64,000 bases of DNA from CBDCNP01 sp965222425 (GCA_965222425.1 CBDCTW010000023.1:240855-304854); one strand, 5' to 3'; counted from the stretch's first letter, positions 1-11,499 are shown. The notes: generated by a model from the letters alone, not told the origin. Made by a program: numbers and translations.

Positions 1-1
1 T

Positions 2-1606
<1,605 letters not shown>

Positions 1607-1629
1607 ACTTCCTTCCCATCGAGGTCGCC

Positions 1630-2808
1630 ATGAGCACCGACACTCAAACGCCCGCCGGCCAGACCCAGGGCCTCACCGTTCTCACCGAACAGGAAGAAAT
1701 GTTTCGTGACACGGTGCGGGAGTTCGCCGAGAAAAAAATCGGCCCACTGGTCTCCGCCATGGACCACGAAATGGCGTTCGAGCCCTCCCTCGTCTCAAAG
1801 TTCTTCGAGCTCGGACTGATGGGAGTCGAGATCCCGGAAGACTACGGTGGCTCCGGCTCCAGTTTTTTTATGGCGGTCCTGGCGGTGGAAGAGATCTCCC
1901 GCGTAGACGCCTCGCTCGGTGTCTTCATGGACGTCCAGAACACCCTGGTCAACAACGCCTTGATTCGTTGGGCCACCGAGGATCAGAGGAAGCGCTACCT
2001 ACCGCAACTCGCCACCGACACAGTTGGAGCCTACGCGCTTTCGGAGCCGCAGTCGGGTAGCGACGCCTTTGCGCTTTCGTGCCGTGCGGTCGAAGACGGA
2101 GAGAACTACTGGCTGACCGGAAACAAGCTGTGGATCACCAACGGGGCGGAGGCCGGTCTTTTCATCGTCTTCGCCAATATCAACCCCGACGACGGCTACC
2201 GTGGAATCACCGCCTTCCTGGTAGAGCGCGACTTCCCCGGGTTCACCGTCGGGAAGAAGGAAGATAAACTTGGAATTCGCGCCTCGAGTACCACCGAGTT
2301 GATTCTGGACCATTGCAAGATCCCCAAGGCCAATGTGCTTGGAGAGCCGGGCAAAGGCTACAAGATCGCCATCGAGACGTTGAACGAAGGGCGCATCGGT
2401 ATTGGTGCGCAAATGATCGGCATCGCCCGAGGCTCCCTCGAGTACGGCATCAGCTACGCAAAGGAGCGGCAGGCTTTCGGTCAGCCCATCGCCAAGTTTC
2501 AGGGCATCCAGTTCCAGATCGCCCAATGCGCGACCGAACTGGAGGCGGCGCGCCTCATGGTCTACAACGCCGCCCGGCTCCGAGACGCGGGACGCCCGTT
2601 CGTGGTCGAGGCGGCCATGGCCAAGCTCTTTTCGTCCGATGTGGCGGAACGGGTGACTTCGCAGGTGATCGAGATCTACGGCGGTTACGGCTACTCTAAG
2701 GACTTCCCGGCAGAGAAGTACTGGAGGGATGCCAAGATCGGCAAGATCTACGAAGGCACCTCGAACATACAGCTCAACACGATCGCCAAGTACCTCCTCG
2801 GCAAATAG
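1630..2808 (+). CDS. acyl-CoA dehydrogenase
   Basis: FAD flavoenzyme oxidising an acyl-CoA to the 2,3-enoyl-CoA and giving electrons to ETF. The 392-residue length is typical. The N-terminal helical domain, the central flavin-binding stretch (YALSEPQSGSDA, then WITNG) and the C-terminal domain (ERQAFGQPI, IQFQIAQ, YGGYGYSKDFP) follow the family order. The catalytic glutamate is expected in YEGTSNIQ near residue 375. The frame is open further upstream to 1516, but that part overlaps the E1 gene and has no family similarity. The ATG at 1630 (MSTDTQTP) is preferred. Co-orientation and short spacing with the E1 gene suggest a branched or short-chain substrate such as isovaleryl- or isobutyryl-CoA. 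This is inference. Confidence 0.92.
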   Translation: MSTDTQTPAGQTQGLTVLTEQEEMFRDTVREFAEKKIGPLVSAMDHEMAFEPSLVSKFFELGLMGVEIPEDYGGSGSSFFMAVLAVEEISRVDASLGVFMDVQNTLVNNALIRWATEDQRKRYLPQLATDTVGAYALSEPQSGSDAFALSCRAVEDGENYWLTGNKLWITNGAEAGLFIVFANINPDDGYRGITAFLVERDFPGFTVGKKEDKLGIRASSTTELILDHCKIPKANVLGEPGKGYKIAIETLNEGRIGIGAQMIGIARGSLEYGISYAKERQAFGQPIAKFQGIQFQIAQCATELEAARLMVYNAARLRDAGRPFVVEAAMAKLFSSDVAERVTSQVIEIYGGYGYSKDFPAEKYWRDAKIGKIYEGTSNIQLNTIAKYLLGK

Positions 2809-2953
2809 TAACTAACCCCCATTCAAGAAATCCGTCATCGCGACGGTGAACCGGTCGATGTCGTCGTGATCGGTCGGACATTAGGTCGTAAGGCACGCGC
2901 GCACTTCGCCAACCGACCAACGGAAGGGCTCGAGACTCGAGTATCTCCTTTTG

Positions 2954-3199
2954 TCAGTAGAAACAGCATGTCTCGAGCGGGCAAATCTCCCCCAAACGCG
3001 CCAGGTCGTAACGAAAGCCAGTCGCAAACTGAACGAAACTGATTACCAGATAGCGAGTTCCATCGCCTACCGCCTCCTCGATCTCTTTGTACTCCGGCGC
3101 CCCGGCTGAACCGGACTCGAGGAATTTGACGGGATATACTGCTGGGAACCGTTTGCGAATCTGGGACCAATCCAGTGGCAACTGACTAGACACTCTCAC
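2954..3199 (-). CDS. hypothetical protein, 81 aa
   Basis: I do not recognise this protein. A GTG at 3199 opens a frame of 81 codons overlapping the end of the methyltransferase gene by 14 bases. The composition looks protein-like (segments such as LDWSQIRKRFPAVYPVKF and GTRYLVISFVQFATGFRYDLA), with two adjacent cysteines near the C-terminus. No signal peptide is evident. The neighbouring methyltransferase is frameshifted, so this may be a remnant of a longer gene. Start and function are uncertain. Confidence 0.35.
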   Translation of the reverse strand: MRVSSQLPLDWSQIRKRFPAVYPVKFLESGSAGAPEYKEIEEAVGDGTRYLVISFVQFATGFRYDLARLGEICPLETCCFY

Positions 3200-4098
3200 G
3201 GTTGCCGGCGCCTTCTCTAAGAACGCGCGCCAGCTCCCGAATGTGAGCCGGCGTGGTTCCGCAGCATCCTCCAACCACCCGGCGCGCCAAGTCGTACCCA
3301 TTCCATAACCTTGCCGGCATAGTCGCGCGGAGACACTTCGTGCGTGAAACTCCAACCCTTCTCGTCCTCCGGCGTTCCCATGTTCGCATAGCCCCCAAGC
3401 GAAATCGGTGTCTCGGCCCTCGAAAGATGCCCGAGGGCCTCGGTGATCACGCGATGGTTGGCACAGTTCACCATGAAGGCCACTGGCGGTTGCGGCTCGA
3501 AAAGATCCAAAACCTCATCGAGCGGCTGACCACCGATAAGTTTCGCTCCCTCAACCGGGATCACGCTGACCATGACGGGAAGGCCGGTTCGTTGCGCCGC
3601 CCCGGCGGCGGCGTCGAGCTCGTCAAGTGTCCCCATCGTTTCTACTAGGAGGAGATCGGCACCCGCGCCGGCAAGGTTGTCTGCAATCTCGGCGTGCTCT
3701 TCCTTCAATCGATCCCTCGGTGGAACCCCTTCCGGATGGTAGCAATCCTCGAGAGGTGTGATGGAACTGGCCACCAAAGCCTCGACGGACGCTTCCTCTC
3801 TCGCACTCTGGGCTCGACGGCGATGCGAGCGAGCTCTTTGGCGCGCCCCCCCATTCCCTCCTCGGCTAGAGACCGACGATGGGTGCGGAACGTGTTGGTC
3901 GTAATAACGTCCGCCCCCGCCTCCAAGTACTCCCGGTGGATTGCCTGCACCGTCTCCGGCGCCTCGATCAATGCCCAACTCGACCACAGCGGAAGGCGTG
4001 TCTCGACGCCGCGCCTTTGGAGCTCGGTGCCCAATCGCGCCGTCCAGGATCACCGGCTTACCGGCTTGCCATCGTTTCTCCAATTCGCTCACGTTCAA
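3186..4098 (-). pseudogene. homocysteine S-methyltransferase, three frameshifts
   Basis: Zinc-dependent transfer of a methyl group to homocysteine (BHMT/MetH N-terminal family). Pieces in different frames give one collinear protein. It begins MNVSELEKRW..VILDGAIG from a TTG at 4098. It shifts near 4030 into a frame with GADVITTNTFRTHRRSL, returns near 3815 to EASVEALVASSITPLEDCY..GADLLLVETM, and shifts again near 3300 into VVGGCCGTTPAHIREL. The expected zinc ligands are present: one Cys in MVNCAN and two in GGCCGTTP. The first shift is one extra G in a GGG run. Either the gene has decayed or the assembly has indel errors. An AAGGA element lies 8 bases before the TTG. Confidence 0.8.
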
Positions 4099-4347
4099 CA
4101 GATCGTTCCTTTGCTAATTCCCGAGACAGCCGATATCATCCAACGTTGGACGAGGAACGAATAAGGACGGTCGCGCTGGTGAGCGGTGACAACTTGGATG
4201 TGAGCGGAACGGTTTCGCTCAGCGTCTGAGATAGTCCCCAGATATCCTTGGAGGCACCTCTTCCGAGGGTCCCGTAGACGAACAGACTGCGACAAGCTGT
4301 CCAGGCAGGGGTTATTCGCTAATCGACGCTGGCTTCCATCCTTTATT

Positions 4348-4380
4348 CCCTCTCCCTCTGGGAGAGGGTAGGGTGAGGGT
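4348..4380. repeat. REP-like palindromic repeat, copy A
   Basis: Palindromic C-rich/G-rich element: CCCTCTCCCTCTGGGAGAGG followed by GTAGGGTGAGGG. The first 18-20 bases can form a hairpin. A second member of the same family lies in reverse orientation at 18662-18699 inside dnaE2. This copy sits between the start of the methyltransferase pseudogene and the end of the D-threonine aldolase-like gene, and overlaps neither coding core. Confidence 0.7.
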
Positions 4381-5526
4381 TCACCAACCACGAACCGGTT
4401 TCCACTCATCCACAACCTCGCTATCTCGCACGACGTGGTACCGATCGTAGAGTGCCGAGGCCAGGCAAGAATGATTCGGCACTACGCGCAGCTGGGTGCC
4501 AATGGAGAGCTCGTCGAAGTCGATGGTCGCTAGGCCCCGAACCTGCCCGTGCTCCTGAGAGATGGACGTCAGCCGCAAATCTGGGAACGCGCGTCGACCG
4601 TCGGATGTGAAGAACCTGCCGTACCCGCAGTCGGGATCTACATGACGCGGGCCGGGATCCATGGAGAATGCGAGGCCGCCCGCGTTGATGACCACTTTGT
4701 TCTGCTCCGGGTATTGGCCAACTACCGTAACCAATATTGAGAAGGCCAAGTCCTCCGGGGAACAACTCCCGATGGCCGCCTGGAAGCCGTCATAGAGTGC
4801 GTAGTTTCCCGGACGAGCCTCGGTGACCCCTTCCAGATTGTCGGTCACCGACATGGTCGGCGTGGACCCGATGCTCGCTTCCGCGACCTCCACGCCTGCC
4901 TCGCGGAGCTTTTTTGCGAACTGCGCAGTGACTTCCCGCTCTTGGCGAGCGACCGTAAGAATCGCGTCGCGGTTGCGGCAATCGTAAGAATGACCGGCGT
5001 GAGTCAGGACTCCGCGAAAATCGATGTGCGGCGAGCTCGCGAGCTTGGATGCGAGGGCGATACTTTCCTCTCGAGCCGGGTCCACACCGGCACGGTGATA
5101 GCCGCAGTCGAACTTCAGGAACACCGAGAAGCGAATCCCTTTTGCGGCAGCGCAGACTTCCAACTCACGAAATGTCGCCTCGTGATCCACTAACAAATTC
5201 AAACTGTCAACGCTCTGACTGAGCTCTGCCGCCTCCTCGATTCGGGAGAGCGGTACCGGAAAAGCGTATGTCAGATCTCGGAAACCCGCGGCGGCAAAGA
5301 ATCGAGCCTCGGCGAGAGTCGATACGGTGATGCCCCCAAAATGACCTCGCACCTGAAGCCGCGCCACTTCCACACATTTGTGTGTCTTGACGTGCGGCCG
5401 AAGTCGCGCACCGAGACGACGGACGCGCTCGGCCATGCATGCCGTGTTTCGCTCCACGATCTCTCGATCCAGAAGCGCGGCGGGCGTCTTGAGCTCTTGG
5501 AGCTTCATCGACGGATAGCATATCAA
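4381..5526 (-). CDS. D-threonine aldolase / D-serine dehydratase-like PLP enzyme
   Basis: Fold-type III PLP enzyme of the DSD1/D-threonine aldolase family (alanine racemase-like N-terminal barrel plus C-terminal beta domain). Such enzymes cleave or dehydrate D-hydroxy amino acids. The 381-residue frame shows the PLP lysine in RPHVKTHK, the substrate/PLP loop FLKFDCGYHRAGV, a phosphate-binding SIGSTPT and the C-terminal metal site PNHSC. Start: the ATG at 5526 is preceded by GGAAGG at 6-base spacing, whereas the internal ATG at 5508 lacks a ribosome site. The divergent ligase gene begins 80 bases away, so the two may share a control region. The exact substrate is not determined. Confidence 0.85.
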   Translation of the reverse strand: MICYPSMKLQELKTPAALLDREIVERNTACMAERVRRLGARLRPHVKTHKCVEVARLQVRGHFGGITVSTLAEARFFAAAGFRDLTYAFPVPLSRIEEAAELSQSVDSLNLLVDHEATFRELEVCAAAKGIRFSVFLKFDCGYHRAGVDPAREESIALASKLASSPHIDFRGVLTHAGHSYDCRNRDAILTVARQEREVTAQFAKKLREAGVEVAEASIGSTPTMSVTDNLEGVTEARPGNYALYDGFQAAIGSCSPEDLAFSILVTVVGQYPEQNKVVINAGGLAFSMDPGPRHVDPDCGYGRFFTSDGRRAFPDLRLTSISQEHGQVRGLATIDFDELSIGTQLRVVPNHSCLASALYDRYHVVRDSEVVDEWKPVRGW

Positions 5527-5605
5527 ACCTTCCTTTCCCCTCGAAGTCGACCGAATTCTGATCTACTCTTGCGCTCGAGAACACTAGCTCCTCAGGGTCT
5601 CGGAC

Positions 5606-6895
5606 ATGGAAAAGAAGCCCACCGCCCGCCTCGCCCAGGAAAGAAAGGCTCTCTCGCGACTTCAATTGATCAAGTTGAACCGCGGACTCGGTCGGTTGAG
5701 GCGGAGCAACCGCTTCTACAAAGCCAAGCTCGAAAACACGAAGTTGCCACTAGCGAGTGCGGAAGACATCCGGTCTCTTCCCTTTACCACCAAGGATGAG
5801 CTAGTCCGCAACCAGGACGAACATCCTCCCTTCGGCACCAACCTAACTTCGCCTCTCGAGCGATATACACGTGTCCACGCAACCTCTGGTACTACCACCG
5901 GTCGGAAGCTCAAATGGCTAGACACGGATCGCACGTGGGCATGGTTCGTTCGCTGCTGGCAGGAGGTCTACCGGGCGGCCGGTCTCGCTCGTGACGACGT
6001 CGTTTTCGCGGCCTTCGGATTCGGTCCGTTCATCGGATTCTGGGGAGGCTTCGAAGCGGCCCAGGCGCTCGGGGCGATGGTGGTAGCCGGCGGTGCGCAG
6101 AAGTCGTTGCAACGCATTGATTGGATCCGCGACAGTCGAGCCACGGTCCTTCTCTCCACCCCCACCTACGCGCTTCGATTGGCAGAGGTGGCGCAGGAAA
6201 ACGGGGTCGACCTTTCCTCCACCTCTATCAGGATGACGATACACGCCGGCGAGCCTGGAGCCAGCATCCCCACAACCCGACGCCGGATCGAAGAGGCTTG
6301 GGGCGCCCGTGCGTTCGACCACGCGGGCTCCACCGAGGCTGGCGCCTGGGGGTATGAATGCCCTGGCGGTTCGGGTATGCATCTGCTGGAATCAGACTTC
6401 ATCGGAGAGGTGTTAGAGGTCGGCGGCGACCGCGCGGTTCGACTAGGTGAGAGTGGGGAGCTCGTTCTGAGCAATCTCGGCCGCTGGGACATGCCCGTCG
6501 TGCGTTACCGAACGGGCGATATCGTGCGCGTGGGAGCGGAGGCCTGCGAATGCGGTAACCCCTACGTCTGCTTTCCCGGAGCCGTCCTAGGCCGGGCGGA
6601 CGACATGATTCAACTACGCGGCATGAACATCTATCCAAGTGCCGTGGAACAGCTAGTTAGAACGCAACGTGAAATCGTGGAGTTCGAAGTCGCCGTTTTC
6701 CAGCATCGCGAGATGCTGGAGATGGAAATTCGCGTGGAAGTGTTACCAAGGAGTCGACAAGATACCGTGTGCGACGAATTGTCTCGGACCCTTGCGACGC
6801 AACTAGGACTGCAAGCTACCGTTCGCCCGGTGGAAGCTGGGAGTCTACCGCGATACGAGCTCAAGGCCCGGAGGTTTAAAATTCGTAAGGAGTGA
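5606..6895 (+). CDS. phenylacetate-CoA ligase-like AMP-forming enzyme
   Basis: ANL-superfamily adenylate-forming ligase of the PaaK type (429 residues, normal length), expected to activate an aromatic or other carboxylate as CoA thioester using ATP. Visible motifs are the P-loop-like HATSGTTTGRKLKW, FDHAGSTEAGAWGYEC with the conserved glutamate, YRTGDIV with the ribose-binding aspartate, and the hinge GRADDMIQLRGMNIYPSAVE. The C-terminal AMP-binding subdomain is complete. The frame is a single uninterrupted ORF from ATG 5606 with only a weak ribosome site. It has no pathway partners next to it, so substrate is unassigned. It is divergent from the PLP enzyme upstream. Confidence 0.85.
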   Translation: MEKKPTARLAQERKALSRLQLIKLNRGLGRLRRSNRFYKAKLENTKLPLASAEDIRSLPFTTKDELVRNQDEHPPFGTNLTSPLERYTRVHATSGTTTGRKLKWLDTDRTWAWFVRCWQEVYRAAGLARDDVVFAAFGFGPFIGFWGGFEAAQALGAMVVAGGAQKSLQRIDWIRDSRATVLLSTPTYALRLAEVAQENGVDLSSTSIRMTIHAGEPGASIPTTRRRIEEAWGARAFDHAGSTEAGAWGYECPGGSGMHLLESDFIGEVLEVGGDRAVRLGESGELVLSNLGRWDMPVVRYRTGDIVRVGAEACECGNPYVCFPGAVLGRADDMIQLRGMNIYPSAVEQLVRTQREIVEFEVAVFQHREMLEMEIRVEVLPRSRQDTVCDELSRTLATQLGLQATVRPVEAGSLPRYELKARRFKIRKE

Positions 6896-7176
6896 GTCCG
6901 GCCGATGTTTGGCCGTCCAAAACAGGCGGTGCCATAAGTCAGCGGCGGGAGGACGGCGCTCGCGGGGGATCGCACACACACGCGTAGGGAAAACCCCATG
7001 CGATCCATGTATGTGATGCCTCCCCAAACCGTTCAGACGATACGCTCCTGAAACACAGCACACTGACTCATCGACTCATCCTAATAGACTTCTTTTCTGG
7101 ACCCGAGCCCGTTCCACCCATCAGATGGAATTGTGGAATGGATCTTGTAACTAGAAGCTTGTCAGGAAGGATTATT

Positions 7177-7747
7177 ATGGCCACGACGAGCGTCCCCTTC
7201 GTTCAGGTGTTCAAGCAGTACTCCACTCTGTTCCAGATGCGAAACCTCCAAGGTGGAGAGCTCGATCCGAAACTGCAAAAAGAGTGGCAGCAAGTCATCT
7301 TCACCCTCGACAGCATATTCTCCGGAATGTACCAACCCGGTGCGAGCGACCAGATCGCAGAGAAACCCGCGCGGTCCGGTCTAAGAGCCCAGATACCGAT
7401 CGAGTATCTCCGTGTGCCGACGGAAGTGGACGTACTCTGCGAGACGCCGCTCAATTTCTTCTTGGGTCGACTCCAAGACATCAGCACTGGCGGGGCGTAC
7501 GTTCACGCCATGGTTCCCTTCCCGAAGGCAGTTGGCTACGTTTGACGTTCTGTAGGTTTCGAAACAAGATGCCTCTCGAGCTCGAAGGAAGAGTCGCCTG
7601 GAAGAACCCTGGGGCCGGACGCAAGGAGACTCTGCTCGAGGGTGCAGGAATTCAGTTCCTAAACTTCGACGAGAAGAGCCGGGTCGACTTACCAACTACG
7701 TCTACGAGTTGGTAGAAGACACGCTGACCAAAGCCAATTTCATCTAG
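7177..7747 (+). pseudogene. PilZ-domain protein, two frameshifts
   Basis: Likely cyclic-di-GMP-binding protein. ATG 7177 has GGAAGG 6 bases upstream. About 100 N-terminal residues are helical. The PilZ signature follows: an arginine-containing stretch near 7380, then LQDISTGGAYVH (the D-x-S-x-x-G motif). The frame is broken near 7528, where a GG stands where GGG would keep the frame. It continues as GSWLRLTFCRFRNKMPLELEGRVAW, and is broken again near 7683 before TNYVYELVEDTLTKANFI and a TAG at 7745. The three pieces together give a full-length protein. Sequencing indels are a real alternative to true loss of function. Confidence 0.75.
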
Positions 7748-7817
7748 CCCTGGCTTGGGCCTCTTCCGTTCCCGCACCTCCCTACCACTTGCCCCCGCGA
7801 GGCGTTTTCAATGATGA

Positions 7818-8276
7818 TCGGGTTCCATACATCAGGAGTCGTTCGGCCAGTGGATAGAAGCCGCGCTCGCCCAGGCAGAAGAGTCCTGGGCACAGAGAGG
7901 CATTCCGATCGGCTCCGTCCTGGTGAACCCTGAAGGGCAGATCGTAGCCCGCGGCCACAACGAACGTCTCCAGAGTGGAGACCCGACCGCCCACGCCGAA
8001 GTCGTGTGCATCCGGAATGCCGGGAGGAGGCGGGACTGGAAGCAGCTGACCTTGGTCTCCACGCTCAGCCCTTGCCCTATGTGCTCGGGCACCGCCATCC
8101 TCTTCCAGATCCCGCGGGTCATCATCGGAGAAAACCGAACGTTCATGGGAGCCGAGGACTGGATGCGAACCAACGACATCGAGCTAGTGCTCCTAGACGA
8201 TCCCCGTTGCGTGCGCCTCATGGAGCGGTTGCAGCGTGAAAAACCCGATCTTTGGGCCGAGGATATTGGAGAGTAG
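7818..8276 (+). CDS. nucleoside deaminase (CDA/tRNA-adenosine deaminase fold), start lost or frameshifted
   Basis: Zinc-dependent cytosine/guanine-type deaminase. The catalytic HAE (in AHAEVVCIRNA) and PCPMCSG motifs are intact and give the standard zinc site. Protein similarity begins at HQESFGQWIEAALAQAEESWAQ, around 7830. No ATG, GTG or TTG exists in that frame between the stop at 7815 and a GTG at 7923, and starting at 7923 would remove the first helix. The ATG-ATG at 7811 is in another frame, so one base is probably missing near 7820. The gene ends 9 bases before the DUF2461 gene. Substrate is unknown. Confidence 0.75.
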   Translation, partial: SGSIHQESFGQWIEAALAQAEESWAQRGIPIGSVLVNPEGQIVARGHNERLQSGDPTAHAEVVCIRNAGRRRDWKQLTLVSTLSPCPMCSGTAILFQIPRVIIGENRTFMGAEDWMRTNDIELVLLDDPRCVRLMERLQREKPDLWAEDIGE

Positions 8277-8285
8277 TTTCGTGCA

Positions 8286-8972
8286 TGAGTAAGCATGCGC
8301 ATTTTTCCCACGACCTCTTCAAGTTCCTGCGCCAACTTCGGCGGAACAACGCTCGGGAATGGTTTCGGGCGAACACGCATCGGTACGAGTCGGACGTTCG
8401 CGAACCCCTCCTCCGTTTTATCGCCGCTTTCGGACCACTTGCACACAAAATCAGCCCTTGCTTCGTCGTCGATCCCAACCCGGTGGGCGGCTCTCTCTTC
8501 CGCATCTATCGAGACACGCGTTTCTCCCGAGACAAGAGTCCCTACAAAACCATGGCCGCGGCCCAGTTCAGGCACGAAGAAGGTAAAGACGTGCATGCGC
8601 CTGGTTCTACCTACACCTCGAGCCCGGAAATGTTTTCGCGGGGGCCGGATTGTGGCACCCCGACACCCGAACTCAGGCGAAGATTCGTGAGGCGATGGTG
8701 GAGCACCCCACCCGATGGAAGCGCGCGATCTCAACGAAGAGTTTCGTCAGAACTCCGCTCTGGCGGGTGAAGCTCTCAAGAGACCGCTGCGCGGCTACGA
8801 CGCCGGACACCCTTTGATCGACGATCTGAAGCGGAAGGATTCCATCGCCGTCACTCCGTTCAACGAGCGCACCACCTGCTCGCGTGAATTCATGAGCCAT
8901 TTCGTTCGCGCGTGCCGCTCCGCTTCGCCTTTGGTGCAGTTTCTGACCGAGGCGCTAGGGTTGTCCTATTAG
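8286..8972 (+). pseudogene. DUF2461 (TIGR02453) protein, frameshifted
   Basis: Family of unknown function. The N-terminal part from ATG 8286 shows the family pattern (FLRQLRRNNAREWFRANTHRY, then GGSLFRIYRDTRFSRDKSPYKT). Past about 8605 the frame changes: the family continuation FYLHLEPGNVFAGAGLWHPD is read in a second frame. The C-terminal part (ALKRPLRGYDAGHPLIDDLKRKD.. to a TAG at 8970) is in a third. At least two indels are needed to restore it. It converges on the ferredoxin gene with a 4-base overlap. Confidence 0.75.
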
Positions 8973-9370
8973 CTGCCAGAGCTCGGTACGAGAGTCCGCG
9001 TGAGGATCACGTGCTCTTCGACGATCTGCCCGTTCACCAAATGCTCTTGGATGATCCGCTCGAGAACCGGCGGATCACATCCGCCGTACCATGCGCCTTC
9101 GGGATAGACCACCGCGATGGGTCCCCCCTCGCAGACTCGGAGGCAATTCGCCTTGGTGCGAAAGATGCCCCCCTGCTCGGAGAGACCAAGCTCCTTGAGA
9201 CGCTGCTTCAGATAATTCCAGGCGGCGATCGATCGCTCCCTCTCGCTGCACTTGGGCTTGGTCTGATCACAACACAAAAAGATGTGCCGACGGGTGAGAT
9301 GAGCTCCCACTGACTGCGCGGCACGTACTTGGCTCTCTCGATCTCCCCCGCGGTCGCCGGACTCTGTCAT
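8969..9370 (-). CDS. (2Fe-2S) ferredoxin domain-containing protein
   Basis: Thioredoxin-like [2Fe-2S] ferredoxin, 133 residues. The family pattern HIFLCCDQTKPKC is followed by a second cysteine pair in KANCLRVCEGGPIAVVYPEGAWY. These supply the cluster ligands. The N-terminal 25 residues are polar and poorly conserved, so a shorter start is possible. It is soluble, with no signal peptide. It stands alone, converging on the DUF2461 gene and divergent from speA, so its redox partner is not evident. Confidence 0.88.
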   Translation of the reverse strand: MTESGDRGGDRESQVRAAQSVGAHLTRRHIFLCCDQTKPKCSERERSIAAWNYLKQRLKELGLSEQGGIFRTKANCLRVCEGGPIAVVYPEGAWYGGCDPPVLERIIQEHLVNGQIVEEHVILTRTLVPSSGS

Positions 9371-9498
9371 GTCCCTTGACTATGGCATCCGAACGCCGGG
9401 ACGGCAAGCTCGCGAAATTCACGGATGGACCTTTTTTGTTTGCCTCCACCGCGATTCGGACGCACAATAGTGCCTGAGAGATTTTCCAGGAGAGAAGC

Positions 9499-11499
9499 TT
9501 GCCAAGTAAACCGTCGTCGGCGAGGGGTGTGCCTCACAGCGCAAAGGCATGGACGAGCAATGATTCCAGCGAGCTTTACGATGTAGAACGGTGGGGCAAA
9601 GGCTACTTCTCGGTCGGCGAGAACGGCCACGTCCTGGTTCATCCGGATAAAGACCCCAGCCGGGCCATCGACCTTAAAGAGCTGACCGATACGCTCGTGC
9701 TGCGCGGTATCTCCCCTCCCATCCTCATTCGCCTCGCCGACATCCTGAAGCATCGTCTGGATGAGATCCACGGTGCCTTCAAGGAAGCCATGGAAGACCA
9801 CGGCTACCAGGGAAATTACTGCTGCGTCTACCCCATCAAGGTGAACCAGCAGCGTCAGGTTGTCGAAGAGGTGCTTGAGTTCGGCCGCCCGTATGGATAT
9901 GGGTTGGAGGCCGGCTCCAAGGCCGAGCTACTAGCGGTACTGGCGATCGCCGACAACGAGACCCCCATCATCTGCAACGGGTTCAAAGACGACGAGTACA
10001 TCGAGATGGTCATGCTGGCTAAGAAGATCGGCCGCAACATCATTCCGGTCGTGGAGAAGGCGACCGAACTGGACTTCATCACTCGGCACTCCCGGCGCGT
10101 CGGGGTCCGCCCCCGCATCGGCTTGCGTGTAAGGTTAGCGAGCCAGGGTGCCGGCCGGTGGACGCAGTCCGGTGGCTACCGATCGAAGTTCGGCCTGACC
10201 GCGGGGGAGGCGCTGAGCGCTGTGCAGAGCTTGAAAGCAACCGGCATGGCCGACTGCATCGAGCTACTCCACTTCCACCTGGGCAGTCAGATCAGCGATA
10301 TTCGTCAGATCAAGGCCGCCGTGATCGAAGGAGCCCGCATGTACGCGGAGCTAGCTCGCCACGGCGCAGGCATGAAGTTCATCGACGTCGGTGGCGGACT
10401 GGGCATCGACTACGACGGATCGCAGACCGATTTCGACTCTAGCGTGAACTATACACTCCAGGAGTACGCCAACGACGTCGTCTTTCACATTCAGAACGTG
10501 TGTGAGGAAGCCGAGATCCCGCACCCCACAATTGTTTCTGAGAGCGGCCGAGCGATCGTCGCGTACCACGGTGTTCTAGTGTTCGACGTGCTGGGCGTCA
10601 GCGAGCTCGGTCCGAGGGAAGACCAGGATTTTCCCCAAGCGTCCGAAGACGACGAGCAACCTGTCTATGACCTTCAACAGACTCACGACGAACTCGACCT
10701 TGGTAACATCCTCGAAAGCTTCCACGATGCGCAGCAAGCCTTCGACCAAGCGCTGAACCTCTTCAGCCTGGGCTACCTTCCTCTAGAGCAGCGAGTGCTG
10801 GCAGAGAACCTGTACTGGAGGATTCGCCGCCGGGTTTCGAAGCTCGCTTCCCAGCTCGAGTACGTGCCTGACGAGTTGGTGGGACTCGAGTCGGCGTTAT
10901 CCGACACGTACTTTTGCAACTTCTCGGTATTCCAGAGTATGCCGGACGCCTGGGCCATCAAGCAACTCTTCCCGATCATGCCCATCCAACGCCTCGATGA
11001 AAAGCCCAGCCGCAAGGCGGTGCTCGGCGACATTTCTTGCGACTCCGATGGAAAAGTGGATCGTTTCATCGACCGCAGGGAGCTGAAGCAGACGCTCTCG
11101 CTCCACCCTTTCGATAAGCCACCCTACTACATCGGTGCATTCCTCGTCGGCGCTTATCAGGAGATTCTCGGCGACCTTCACAACCTACTCGGTGATACCA
11201 ACGCAGTTCACGTCAGCCTGGGCGACGACGGCAATGTCATCCTCGACGCGGTGATCAAAGGCGACACCGTTCGCGAGGTCCTGAACTACGTCGAGTTCTC
11301 CGCCGAAAGCTTGCTCTCCGACTTCCGCCGAGACGTGGAGGCTGCTCTGAGAGAAGGCAAGATTGGCTACGAAGAATCGGGACGCCTCCTTCGCTTCTAT
11401 GAAGAAGGACTTGAGGGCTACACTTACATGGAGGAGTCCCACGGGCGGGATTCGTCCAACTCGACTAACCAGCCCGGCGAAAAAATCACCCGGGGTTAG
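9499..11499 (+). CDS. speA: biosynthetic arginine decarboxylase
   Basis: PLP-dependent decarboxylation of arginine to agmatine, first step of the ADC route to putrescine and spermidine. The 666-residue length is normal. Start is a TTG at 9499 with an AGGAGA ribosome site just upstream. The PLP lysine is in YPIKVNQQ (about K114). Further family blocks are GLEAGSKAEL, FHLGSQ, DVGGGLGIDYDGS, ESGRA(I)VAYHGVL and the catalytic-cysteine region DISCDSDGK. The gene is complete and undisturbed, unlike its neighbours, which argues that it is functional. No other polyamine gene is adjacent, although spermidine-dehydrogenase-like genes occur at 58.6-63.1 kb. Confidence 0.95.
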   Translation: MPSKPSSARGVPHSAKAWTSNDSSELYDVERWGKGYFSVGENGHVLVHPDKDPSRAIDLKELTDTLVLRGISPPILIRLADILKHRLDEIHGAFKEAMEDHGYQGNYCCVYPIKVNQQRQVVEEVLEFGRPYGYGLEAGSKAELLAVLAIADNETPIICNGFKDDEYIEMVMLAKKIGRNIIPVVEKATELDFITRHSRRVGVRPRIGLRVRLASQGAGRWTQSGGYRSKFGLTAGEALSAVQSLKATGMADCIELLHFHLGSQISDIRQIKAAVIEGARMYAELARHGAGMKFIDVGGGLGIDYDGSQTDFDSSVNYTLQEYANDVVFHIQNVCEEAEIPHPTIVSESGRAIVAYHGVLVFDVLGVSELGPREDQDFPQASEDDEQPVYDLQQTHDELDLGNILESFHDAQQAFDQALNLFSLGYLPLEQRVLAENLYWRIRRRVSKLASQLEYVPDELVGLESALSDTYFCNFSVFQSMPDAWAIKQLFPIMPIQRLDEKPSRKAVLGDISCDSDGKVDRFIDRRELKQTLSLHPFDKPPYYIGAFLVGAYQEILGDLHNLLGDTNAVHVSLGDDGNVILDAVIKGDTVREVLNYVEFSAESLLSDFRRDVEAALREGKIGYEESGRLLRFYEEGLEGYTYMEESHGRDSSNSTNQPGEKITRG

